Below, in pieces: positions 12,080 through 21,720 of a stretch of DNA of 64,000 nucleotides. Position numbers and translations under genes: made by a program. This stretch comes from Heliocidaris erythrogramma. Taxonomy: Eukaryota > Echinodermata > Echinoidea > Camarodonta > Echinometridae. How positions within the stretch are numbered: position 1 is the stretch's first letter; each line of letters starts with the position of its first letter. The stretch covers positions 54,662,545-54,726,544 of the forward strand of contig CM046858.1 of the NCBI GenBank assembly GCA_025617745.1, written 5' to 3'. The notes beneath the pieces are model-generated. The model saw only the letters and a program-made list of their open reading frames with translations. It was not told the origin of the DNA and did no database searches.

Positions 12080-12290
12080 AGTCCACGCGCATGCGCAGTC
12101 TTATTCCCAAGCCGCAACCCATGAATATTCATATAATGAAACCCCAAAGGTTCAGGGAAAAAAATTTCGCGCCCTGCGCACGTGTTTGTTGTTCTGATTG
12201 CCCACACAGCGTGCATCCCCCGGCCCAAGCAATACATCGCATGAGTACGCCCGGCCAATAGCCGCTGAAAACCATCGGCTATTCGATGCT
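12080..12290. promoter_or_regulatory. GC-richer patch with NRF1-like palindrome and a hairpin
   Basis: ACGCGCATGCGCAGT at about 12086-12100 contains the GCGCATGCGC palindrome typical of NRF1-type sites. AATAGCCG and CGGCTATT (12256-12281) form a hairpin. No gene starts nearby, so promoter function is only a possibility. Confidence 0.2.
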
Positions 12291-12714
12291 TGATATCTCG
12301 TTCGGTGTTTTCGGTAAATGCGTTTTATTTTGCTGGCTCCATTTTGCTGGTACCAATAGAAAGCTGAAGAGTTGCTGAAGATGATGAACTATTTTTTTCA
12401 TAGAATCATAAAAAACAACGGTCTTTTAAAGTTAAAGTTTCGAACAGTAATTATACTGATTTTTCTCCAAACTATAAATCTCACAATTTTTCGTATTTAG
12501 AAAAGTAAATTTTGACGTTTTTTACATGGTTAATACTGTCATAGTATAATCTCAATATTCTGAGAATTTCATGTTCATATGTATTTTTTCTACAGAAAAT
12601 AAGGAGATTGCAAAGTTGGGCCTTTCATTTCGCATTTCGTATTCATGACCGTAAGTGTCATGCATACGTATTTTATAAATTAGAGTGAATTCGCAGGCGC
12701 TGCGGACTGACTGA

Positions 12715-13042
12715 CTGCTGGTATTTTCCTGGACTTCTCCAAGGCCTTCGACACTATAAGTCATAAGATATTGTTGCATAAGTTGTGGCCTTGGAGTGGT
12801 TTAGGAACTACCTTATTGATAGAAAACAATATGTATCCATAAATGGTTTCAAAACGACCCTTCAGTCAATCACTTGTGGTGTCCCTCAAGGCTCTCTATT
12901 AGGCCCGCTCCTGTTTATCTTATACATTAACGATCTCCAAAACTCATCTGCAGTCTTTATTTATTTATTGCGGATGGCTCCAATATTTTTTGCTCTCACC
13001 AGAACCCCGATACACTTCTGAACATTGTAAACACTTTTCTAT
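12715..13042 (+). pseudogene. LINE RT fragment, decayed active site
   Basis: Translation shows motif [21 protein letters not shown] (12723-12783). After a small deletion/frameshift come [18 protein letters not shown] and motif [21 protein letters not shown] (12866-12930). Motif C is ruined: the frame reads LLRMAP, and the alternative frame gives ADGSNIF, so the second catalytic Asp is lost. The sequence then hits a MITE at 13043. Same broad CR1/L2-like group as the minus-strand LINE at 4.4-9.6 kb. Confidence 0.8.
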
Positions 13043-13347
13043 AATTGTGACCAGGCACCACAAAACCACCAAAAAGTCGCCTGATATGAATTTTTAGTTA
13101 AGGTCTGATTCTGAAAGAGCAGATATATATAACTCATTAGCATTGGATGTTCCTAACTCACTGTACAAATAGAAGAATGCACAGTCCCTCATAATGTTAC
13201 TTCTGAGAAATAAGGGTTTAAAGTTTGCAGTCTGTTGAAGCACTCTGACTTGCAAGGTGTTGTGCTAAGGTGACAAAAGGAGGATTAGAACTCAATTAAA
13301 AATTTCTAAGACTTTTTGGTGGTTTTGTGGTGCCTGGTCACAATTGT
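13043..13347. mobile_element. 305 bp MITE with ~34 bp terminal inverted repeats
   Basis: The ends are near-perfect inverted copies: ATTGTGACCAGGCACCACAA and so on to AAAAAGTC on the left, and its complement at 13314-13347. The interior is non-coding. It is inserted between RT and C-terminal parts of a LINE. The terminus resembles that of the 51382-52048 element (GTGACC..GGC.CC.CAAAACC and AAGTCGCC shared), so both may use one transposase family. Confidence 0.8.
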
Positions 13348-14036
13348 AATATCTTTAAGATATCTGACTTGTACTTATACAATCATGGAAGGTAATTTAC
13401 CAGACATGCCAGATGCTTTCGTCCCTATTTTTCAACGTAATAATGCTGTAGGGAGCCTACATTCCTATCCAGCTAGACAAACCATTTCCTCCTCCCCCGA
13501 ACTCGCACCGTCTTTGCAAACTAAACAATCACCTTTACTGAACCCAAATTCTGGAACAGTTGATAGTCCCCCAACACTTCTTTTAAACGGAAACTAAGAT
13601 GTTACCTGTTCTTCTGCTTTTTCTTCATTTTCTCATTTTCTTTTTTTCATTTTTCTTTTTCTTTTTTCTTTCTTTCTTCTTCTTCTCTTTCGTCTTTTTC
13701 GTTTCTTTACTCCACATTCTGAGCTTTGCTCTCCTTGTAAGTTTTATAAATCTGATACTTCTAATCCGTCTCACCTTTTTATTGCATCCCAATCAGAATT
13801 AATTACTCTATACGGGAGCCTAATCATTTTACAAGCACTGCTTTACATTTTCATTTTTTACGTCGTTTATACATCTCTCCAACTTTCTACCTATTTACGG
13901 TACATTGTACTTGATTTGAGTTCTTTACCCCTATGTTTTGAAATTGACAAATATGCTTGTAAAATCACTTCTGAAAAATTGTTTTGATGTAAACGTGGAA
14001 TGTGGAATAAATAAACTTCAAACTTCAAACACAGTA
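13348..14036 (+). pseudogene. LINE ORF2 C-terminus and 3' end
   Basis: NIFKISDLYLYT..., LPDMPDAFVPIFQRN and HSYPARQ match the C-terminal tail of CR1/L2-like ORF2 proteins (compare INDLYVFHLGQY and LPHIFHAMFPQN in the 4.4-9.6 kb copy). The part between RT motif C and this tail is missing, so the copy is internally deleted. A pyrimidine-rich 3' UTR follows. The end is AATAAATAAACTTCAAACTT with a tandem CTTCAAA, the microsatellite-type terminus of this LINE group. Confidence 0.7.
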
Positions 14037-14484
14037 TCAAACAATTCTTATATACAATTGTAGACATGGTCAACCTTTCCCATTTCCTTTGAGACAGTTT
14101 CTTTCACAATGTCATTACATGACCAGAACTCTACTTTATCTTTAAGAAAGCCTTAGAAGGCATTTCCGGCTTTTGTCAAATATATCCCTATTTTTTTTAA
14201 AAAGCGAACTATATATATATCAATGCTCCCCACACTTTGAAAGGCGCTTTGTCAATGCCTTAACTTTTAACACGAGCGCGCGCACCCACGTTTACATGGC
14301 TTTACTTCCGAGGACAACTATTGTTCCTCTATTGTTACTCGTCCTCGGACAGTCGACGGAATAAGGCATAAATTCATTGTTCGACGTTCGAGGACTATTG
14401 TCCGCCTTCCGAGGACCATTGTTGTCATGATTTTTTTTTTGTTCTCTGTCCGAAAATGTCCTCGGACATAATGCTAAACAAACC

Positions 14485-14515
<31 letters not shown>

Positions 14516-15369
14516 CCAGTTCCTCCCGTTTCTCAATTCCTTTGTTGAGACCCTAATCCTTGGCCTTTATCTCAAGTTCCAACAATCGGCCATTTGGGAA
14601 GCTGAGGGGAAAGTTGCGCGGGGGGGGGGGGGGGGGGAATTGTCGTAGGGGGTAATTGTCCTGGAGGTTAGTTGTAGGGGGATAGTTGTGTGGATACGGG
14701 CTTAGAAATTGCGGCGAGAAATTTGTTTTTTGTATTTATTTTGGGATGGGATATCAAGCCCTCGTAGCAATATTGGTACGTTATTTTAGTAACGTACAAA
14801 TATTGGCATCTACCGTTGTTACTGTGTGCCCCTGTTTATAGCCATGGACGTGGGAATGAAGTATGTCCTCCCACAGTTGGGACTTTCAAATTTCCCTGAG
14901 TTAAAATCACCTTTCAGAGTATTTGAGTGTGGTTTCATAGTAATTACTAACTTGCTTAATTTCATTATTTTCTTTGAAGTCTTTATTTCGGTCTTCCTAA
15001 CATTATTTGATCATATCATGTCATTTACTGAAGGTGAATTATTGCGGGGGGGGGGGGGGGGGGTGATGATACAGGACAATCCTGCAGGCCATCCCCCCTC
15101 CTGAACTATTTGGGGAATATAACACACATCCTCCCCCTCCTGGGATTGATACCCATGCTTCCATAGCATTTAAAATATAAATTATACTACTAGAACCGTC
15201 GTTTATAAACTTCCCTCTTGAAAAAAAGTGCAGGGTATACATTTATATAATTATTGTATCCGGACAACTACCCCTGGGACAACTATTCCCGGGCAACTAA
15301 CCCCGGACAAACACCCCCAGACAACTACCCGCTTAGGTCAACTACCCCAGGACATCTCTTCCTTATGTA
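14037..15369. other. No gene; G tracts and degenerate GGACAACTACCCC repeats
   Basis: G runs of about 18-20 lie at 14620-14638 and 15045-15063. Around them, 14600-14700 and 15255-15355 contain short, degenerate units of the type GGACAACTACCCC in opposite orientations. A (CA)n/(TA)n tract is at about 14490-14516. GAGGAC-containing repeats occur at 14310-14470. Nothing coding is recognised. Confidence 0.45.
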
Positions 15370-16150
15370 CGCACATATTTTGATCCTTTCACCTTTTCTT
15401 TTGTCCTAAACGTAATATTGCTATATCTTTCTGATTTGTTTTCCCTAACTTCCCTTATGTTGTTCTTTGTTCTTTGCTTTTGTATCATTTTATCTTGATC
15501 TTTCCTTTATTTTTTCTCCTTCATCTTTACTTCTATCCTTCCCTTCGTCTCTCTTTATTTTCTTCTTTCTCTTTTCTTTCCTTCTTTGCTTATGTTATTC
15601 TTTATTTTGGGTTTTCTTTCATCTTCTCTTGCTGCCCTTTCTTATGTTATTCTTTGTTTTGATCTTTCTTCATCTTCTCTTGTTGTCTTCTCTCATGTTC
15701 TTTTTTGTTTTGATCTTTCTTTGTTCTTCTCTTTCTATTATTTTGATCTTTCTTGGATCTTCTCTTTCTGTCTTTCCATATATTGTTCTTTGTTCCCTTT
15801 CTTTATCTTCTCTTGGTTTCTATCCCTTATAAAAGTTATTCTTTGTTTTATCCTCCCATCACCTTGACTGTCTTTTTCTCTCCTTATGTTTTCCTTTATT
15901 TGTTCCTTCTTTCATCTTTTGGTGTACCGTACCACGTGTATTTCTTTATTATTCTCCTTTCAGCTCCTCTTTTGATCTTTCCTTTATCTCTTATTCTTTG
16001 TTTCTTCCTTTTATCATCTTCTCTATTCTGTCTTTCTTATTCTAGCATTTTCTTTTCTTTCCTCCATTTATGTTTCAGTATTTTTCTCTTATTTCTTCCT
16101 TTATCATTTTGTATGATTTTGTGTTATATTTCTCTTCTAGTTTTATCCAG
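15370..16150. repeat. Pyrimidine-rich quasi-repeat tract
   Basis: Imperfect repeats of the type TTATGTTATTCTTTGTTTT-GATCTTTC. The same kind of sequence occurs inverted at 6480-7250 and in the foldback arms at 17425-17750 and 18030-18345. Its long Phe/Leu/Ser frames are low-complexity artefacts. Confidence 0.6.
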
Positions 16151-16217
16151 AAGGGCGCGGTTTTTGCGAAGAAACCTGCCATAAACTGTGACGTCATTTA
16201 AGCCTAACTGAGAGCTA

Positions 16218-16538
16218 CAGTGGCGTATCTACGGGGGGCAGAGGGGCACGTGCCCCGGGCGGCACTTGAAAATGGCGCAAGAAACGCAAAAGAGAGAAAG
16301 AAAAGGGGGAGAAAAATATACAAAAAAAAAATAAAATATGGTATTTGAGCGTTATGTGCGCCCCAGTCAAGGATAAAATGCGGAAAAAATGGTGTTTTAT
16401 AAGGTTTGAAATGCGAAATTTTTCTTAAGCTCAGTCGATTTGCTCTCTCGCATAATTATGTTCAAGATCTAGCCCCCCAAAAGCGCTTTTAAAGTGTTAA
16501 CCATTAATGGACTTTAGTTGCTTTGCCCCCCCCCCCCC
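16218..16538. mobile_element. hAT-like terminus remnant (CAGTGGCGTA)
   Basis: CAGTGGCGTATCTACGGGGG at 16218 is the typical terminus of the G-rich hAT-like MITEs found at 37904, 40578, 57768 and 63881. GGCACGTGCC follows. The other end is not clear; a C15 tract at about 16526-16540 abuts the foldback element. Confidence 0.4.
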
Positions 16539-16548
16539 CCTGTAGAGC

Positions 16549-16812
16549 CCACGAATGTAAAAATCAACCACAAATGTAAAAATTACCACATATGTAAAAA
16601 CACTGCACTTGCATATGTCAAAATAACCACAAATGTCATAACATGTCAACCACAAGTGTAAAAATAACCACAAATGTAATAAAAATCGCCCACAAATGTA
16701 AAAATCTGTTTAACCACAAATGTAAAAACATTTCGCCTACAAATGTAAAAATTTCCATTTTTACCACAAATGTCATAACACGTCGACCGCAAATGTAAAA
16801 ACTCGTTGCTTG
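16549..16812. repeat. Foldback left arm, ACAAATGTAAAAAT tandem block
   Basis: About 14 units of roughly 15-20 bp based on CCACAAATGTAAAAAT. The whole block is inverted with few changes at 21380-21612. Confidence 0.85.
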
Positions 16813-16849
16813 CAAATATTGCACCAATGTAAGTTATTATGGTAAATTG

Positions 16850-17268
16850 CCACTTGGTCTAATGCCAATTGGTCTAAAAACCAAATGGTCCAACATCATT
16901 CGGTCTATTCGTCCATCACCAATTCGTCTAATATACATTTCGTCTAATAGCCATTTGGTCTAATCATCTTTTCGTCCATTTACAATTTGTTCTAATTTTC
17001 ACTTCGTCTACTTACCATTTGGTCTATATAGTCAGTTTGTCTAATGGCCATTTAGTCTAATCAACAAATGGTCTAAACCCAGTTGGTCTAATACCCATGT
17101 GGTCTACACATCATTTGGTCTATTTGTCAGTTAGTCTAACCTCAGTTGGTCTATAATTATTTAGTCAACACTCATTTAGTCTAATAACCATTTGGTATAA
17201 TTGTCATTTGATCTAATTACCATTTGGTCTAATCATTATTTCGCCTAATGACCAACTGGGCCAATTTC
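16850..17268. repeat. Foldback left arm, TGGTCTAAT tandem block
   Basis: About 24 units of roughly 17-18 bp based on ATTTGGTCTAATNNCC. It is inverted at 19670-20110 and 21125-21360 (ATTAGACCAAAT). Confidence 0.85.
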
Positions 17269-18802
17269 TTGTTTTCCCTCTACAATACTACACTAGGTGG
17301 CTTTGACTGAACAGTCAGGCCGAAATTTGCCGAAATCAATTAATATGTTTAGTGAATTCTCAATTATTGTTTTAATGCACTTTGCTTTTGTTATATTGTT
17401 TTTTATCCCTTCATTTCTTTCTCTATCATTCGCTATATAAAAAGCTTTATCCTTCTATCATTTCTCTATCTTTCGTTATGTTATTCCTTGGTTTTATCCT
17501 TTCATTTTTCTATATTTCCTTTAGTTGTGTTATTCTTTAATTTCTTCTATCACCTCTTCCATCTTTCCATTATGTTAATCTTTACATTATTTCTTTTATC
17601 ATTTTTCTCTTTCCCTCTTTACTCCTTGGTTTATCTTTCTATCATTTTGCCTATTTTGCATTATTCTTTCTTTTTATATTTTTGTTCTGCTTTTCATCTC
17701 TAATTTCGTTATGTTATTTTTTTCTTCTTCTTTCTTGTTTTTGTTTGGATTTGTGGGCTCTACAGGTAGGCCTAGAGAGAGATGATGGAAGAATGAATAT
17801 AAAGAGTACTATAAGGAAAGACGGAAGTGAAGATAAATCGATGAATAACAATGCAATAGGTAAGATTGAAAGTAATGGGATGGAAGGATATAAAGACATA
17901 GGCCTAACGTAAAGATAGAGAAAGAGAGAGAGGGAGAAAAAGTGGTAGAAGAATTAAAAAAAAAAACATTGCAAAAGATGGAAGAGAAGATTCTAAACAA
18001 GCCAGCCCCCCCCCCCCCCCCCCCCCGCTCCCGGAACAAAAACAAGAAGAAGAAAAAAATAACATAACGAAATTGGAACTGAAAAGCAAGAAAAAAAAAA
18101 AAAAATAATGCAAAATAGGCAAAATGATAGAGGATAAACCAATGAATAAAGAGAGAAAAACATATAGAAAGAGAAAAATAATAAAAGAAATAATGTAAAG
18201 ATTAACATATGGAAAGATGGAAGAGGTGATAAAAGGAATTAAAAGAATAACACAACTAAAGGAAATATAGAAAAATTAAAGGATAAAAGCAAGGAATAAC
18301 ATAACGAAAGATAGAGAAATGATAGAAGGATAAAGCTTTATATATATGTGTGTGTATATATAGAGAGAGAGAGACATATACCCTGATAGCAGAAAGTGTT
18401 AAAAAAATGACGTGATATTTACGTCGTGGTTTTCGTCTTTTTTACGTCCTGTAATTACGTCAATAAGACGACAACTTGCACCAACGCAAGACGTCAAGAG
18501 GACGTCTTATTTTGACGTCATCTCTACGTCTTCATTCCTCTTCCCTGATAGCAGAAAGTGTTAAAAATGACGTGATATTTACGTCGCGGTTTTCGTATTT
18601 TTTACGTCCTGTAATTACGTCAATAAGACGACAACTTGCACCAACGCAAGACGTCAAGAGGACGTCTTATTTTGACGTCATCTCTACGTCTTGTACACTG
18701 TAAAAACTAAAGTGCTACTTTTAGGGGCATGTATAGTGACTGCACCTGAAATGCTGTTTATAGCACTTGTAGTGTGCTAATTTACCAGCAAAAAAAAATG
18801 TG

Positions 18803-18868
18803 ACCGTGGCGAGCCTCGAACCAGGTTCCGCTGATTGAGAGGCGCTGACGTTACCGATGGACTAACGA
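18803..18868 (-). tRNA. tRNA-like module (pseudo-tRNA/SINE head)
   Basis: On the minus strand TTAGTCCATCGGTAACG resembles a D-arm/A-box, and GGTTCGAGGCTC resembles a T-arm/B-box, separated by about 25 bp. The stems are imperfect, so it is not a credible functional tRNA. It faces a similar module on the other strand about 110 bp away. Confidence 0.45.
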
Positions 18869-18977
18869 ATGCTTCTTGCAATCCAGCTTAGTCATGGGAG
18901 TCAAGTAGATAACATGAACTATGTGGTGTCGTAAATTCACTATGTAACAATATGATCTGCTCTAAATCGTACAATGT

Positions 18978-19040
18978 GAGTTAGTCTAGCGGTAATGCCA
19001 GCAATTCTCGATCAGCGGACCCTGGTTCGAAGCTCGCCCA
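18978..19040 (+). tRNA. tRNA-like module (pseudo-tRNA/SINE head)
   Basis: TTAGTCTAGCGGTAATGCC (A-box-like) is followed by ATCAGCGGACCCTGGTTCGA (B-box-like GGTTCGAAGCTC). Clearly related to the inverted module at 18803-18868. Probably a decayed tRNA-derived sequence carried in the MITE. Confidence 0.45.
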
Positions 19041-20497
19041 AATCATTTTTTTTTTTAATGAATGTTTAGCAGTTTAAGGAGCCGGTCCAGCTCCCGTGAA
19101 AGTGCTGAAATAGCACGCTGTGTGCATTCAATAGCACTCTGAGTGCAGTCCCTATGCAGCACTTCAGTTTTTACAGTGTACAGATGACGTCAAAATAAGA
19201 CGTCCTCTTGACGTCTTGCGTTGGTGCAAGTTGTCGTCTTATTGACGTAATTACAGGACGTAAAAAAGACGAAAACCACGACGTAAATATCACGTAATTT
19301 TTACCACTTTCTGCTATCAGGGGAGAGAGAGAGAGAGAGAGAGCGAAAGATAGCGAAAGAAATGAAGGGATAAAAAACAATATAACAAAAGCAAAGTGCA
19401 TTGAAACAATAATTGAAAATTAACTAAACATATTAATTGATTAATCAATGTATTCACTAGATAATCAATTAAGCACATGTAATCAATTCATGCCATGCTC
19501 CATGAGGTCACCCCTTTTCTCCCCTTTTTTGTTCTCCCCCACCCCCTAAAAAATAACATACAATTACTGCAAAAAATGTTCGAAAATTTCGGGCAGTGTG
19601 CCCAAACGAGGCCTGACTGTTTAGTCAAAGCCATCTAGAGTAGTATTGTAGAGGGAAAACAAGAAATTAGCCCACGTTGGTCATTAGATGAAACGATGAT
19701 TAGACCAGATAGTAATTAGACCAAATGACAATTATACCAAATGGTTATTAGACTAAATGAGTGTTCATTAAATGATTATAGACCAACTGAGGTTAGACTA
19801 ACTGACAAATGGACCAAATGATGTGTAGACCACATGGGTATTAGACCAACTGGGTTTAGACCATTTGTTGATTAGACGAAATGGCAATTAGACCAATTGA
19901 TAATGGGCTAAATGGTTATTAGATCAAGTGGTTTTAGACCAAATGGCCATTAGACGAATTGACTATAGACCAAAATGGTAATTAGACGAAGAGAAAATTA
20001 GACCAAATAGTAAATGGACGAAATGATGATTAGACCAATTGGTTATTAGACCAACTGATATTAGATGGAATGATGTTAGACCAATTGGCCATTAGACCAA
20101 GTGGCAATAAACCTATATAACTATGACAGGCTAAAGTTTGTCTGTAGTATTAGACCAATGGATATTAATACCAAGTGAACATTAGACCAAACTGTTATTA
20201 GACAAACTGTGCATTGGACCAAACCATGATTAGACGATGTGTGTGTTAGACTAACTGGAATTAGACAAAATGGCTGTTAGACGAAATGATGATTAGACCA
20301 TTTGGTTATTAGACCAAGTGAACATTAGAAGAACTGATTATTAGACCAAGAGATGTTTAGACATTTGCGGTCGAATGATATTTGTGGTAAAAATGGAAAT
20401 TTTTACATTTGTAGGCGAAATGTTTTTACATTTGTGGTCAAACAGATTTTTAAATTTGTGGGCGATTTTTATTACATTTGTGGTAATTTTTACATTT

Positions 20498-21121
20498 GTT
20501 GATCAAATTAAAAAAAAAATGAAAGAAAATTGTTTTATGTGTCAAACATTAATATATGTCACACTTTCAAAGATTCAAAATACATGTATATTTATTTCCT
20601 TGTCATTATCATAATCAAATACAAAAACAGTCACAAAAAGAACATGGGGTAAGGAGGCGAGGTTCCCAGAAAGCACATAGCTTGTAGTGGGGTAGCTTTT
20701 ACAGTACCGCTATTTATTCAAAACCGCTATTCATTTAGTCACGCGTTATGGATAGCGGTCTTATGAATAAGTGGTCCTTATGACTAGCGGTCCTTATGAC
20801 CAGCGAGGTTACCCCTACAAAAATGTTCAGTGAGATATTTGTAAATACACTTATGCATAAACGTACTGCTCGTAACTCACAATATCTTCAAATTTTATAA
20901 GTCTGAAGTAGGTGTGGGTTCCAGATGGTACATTGCAAACAGGTTTATTTTATCTTATTTTGTAATGTAGTTAGCTTACTTATATTAGACGCATAGGTAT
21001 TGCCCCACACAAGAGTTCAATACGATAAATATGGGAGAACTAAAGAGCAGTACAAACCTCGAAGAACATTTTGAGGAAACAAAAAATGAAGTCTATGTAT
21101 AATTTTGGCAATTTTATTTTT
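20498..21121 (-). mobile_element. 5'-truncated LINE 3' end inserted in foldback arm
   Basis: It matches the 3' portion of the LINE at 25652-26200 almost base for base, starting at GTTGATCAAATTAAAA (the 3' end, since the LINE lies on the minus strand) and breaking off after GGCAATTTTATTTT. The 25.6 kb copy continues into RT at that point; this one returns to foldback repeats at 21125. It has a small insertion relative to the other copy near 20750-20810. Confidence 0.8.
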
Positions 21122-21681
21122 ATAGAACTGATTATTAGACCAAGGGATGTTTAGACCAAATTGGTATTAAACCAAATAGGTTTTAGACGAAGTGGCTATA
21201 GACGAAATGGTGGTTAGACGAAGTGATTAAACTGATTATCAGAGCAAATGGCTATTAGACGAAATGTAGATTAGACGAATTGGTGATGGACGAATAGACT
21301 GAATGATGTTGGACCATTTGGGTTTTAGACCAATTGGCATTAGACCAAGTGGCAATTTACCATAATAACTTACATCGGTGCATTATTTGCAAGCAATGAG
21401 TTTTTACATTTGCGGTCGACGTGTTATGACATTTGTGGTAAAAATGGAAATTTTTACATTTGTAGGCGAAATGTTTTTACATTTGTGGTTAAACAGATTT
21501 TTACATTTGTGGGCGATTTTTTTATTACATTTGTGGTTATTTTTACACTTGTGGTTGACATGTTATGACATTTGTGGTTATTTTGACATTTGTGGTTGAT
21601 TTTTACATTTGTGGGCTCTACAGGGGTGTTACCAGATTTTATGGGGTCCAGTTTTCCTCCATAATTCTCTGACAAGCATAC

Positions 21682-21682
<1 letters not shown>

Positions 21683-21717
<35 letters not shown>
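21683..21717. repeat. (AAT)n microsatellite
   Basis: About 12 ATA/AAT units just outside the foldback element. Confidence 0.9.

Positions 21718-21720
<3 letters not shown>

Larger units (their letters stand above)
9991..12714. other. No gene recognised; simple repeats
   Basis: Intergenic DNA. It contains the GAA/A tract and the minisatellite listed separately. C-rich tracts occur at about 11739-11752 and 11862-11873. 11755-11774 looks like the terminus of a hAT-like MITE (GGGATATGCCACTGTG). A GC-rich patch lies at 12080-12260. Apparent open frames across 10356-10731 come from the GAA/A tract. Confidence 0.4.
18694..19180. mobile_element. Nested MITE with CACTGTAAAAACT ends and TA duplication
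   Basis: The termini are TACACTGTAAAAACTAAAGT and, inverted, AGCACTTCAGTTTTTACAGTGTA. A TA dinucleotide flanks each end. The subterminal GGGCATGTATAGTGACTGCAC is shared with the large elements at 26551 and 29411, so this is a short relative of them. The interior holds two tRNA-like modules in opposite orientation. Confidence 0.75.
18381..19322. mobile_element. TIR element cluster (CCCTGATAGCAGAAAGTG ends)
   Basis: A 162 bp unit starting CCCTGATAGCAGAAAGTG occurs twice in tandem (18381-18542 and 18543-18693) and once inverted (19181-19322). It is dense in ACGTC/GACGT motifs. The outer copies form terminal inverted repeats. Between the second and third units lies another TIR element (18694-19180). 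The block is non-coding and sits in the right arm of the foldback element. Confidence 0.75.
16539..21624. mobile_element. Large foldback (TU/FB-like) element with tandem-repeat arms
   Basis: The outer ends are inverted copies: CCTGTAGAGCCCAC at 16539 and its complement ending at 21624. The arms are homologous and inverted over more than 1.2 kb. From each end inward they hold tandem repeats of the ACAAATGTAAAAAT type, then tandem repeats of the TGGTCTAAT type, then about 130 bp of unique sequence, then a pyrimidine (left) or purine (right) tract. The left arm is 16539-17750 and the right arm 18030-21624. The loop of about 280 bp contains an extra internal copy of the right terminus (17749-17766). 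The right arm is expanded by a MITE cluster (18381-19322), an insertion at about 19450-19590 and a LINE 3' end (20498-21121). Foldback elements with arms made of short tandem repeats are known as TU in sea urchins and FB in Drosophila; kinship is inferred from architecture. No transposase is present. Confidence 0.75.

Noticed and set aside
20331-21154. 30 bp direct repeat (GAACTGATTATTAGACCAAG) as the target duplication of the LINE 3' end
   Set aside because: The left copy is separated from the LINE by about 140 bp of other foldback repeat, so it reflects duplication of arm blocks rather than target duplication.
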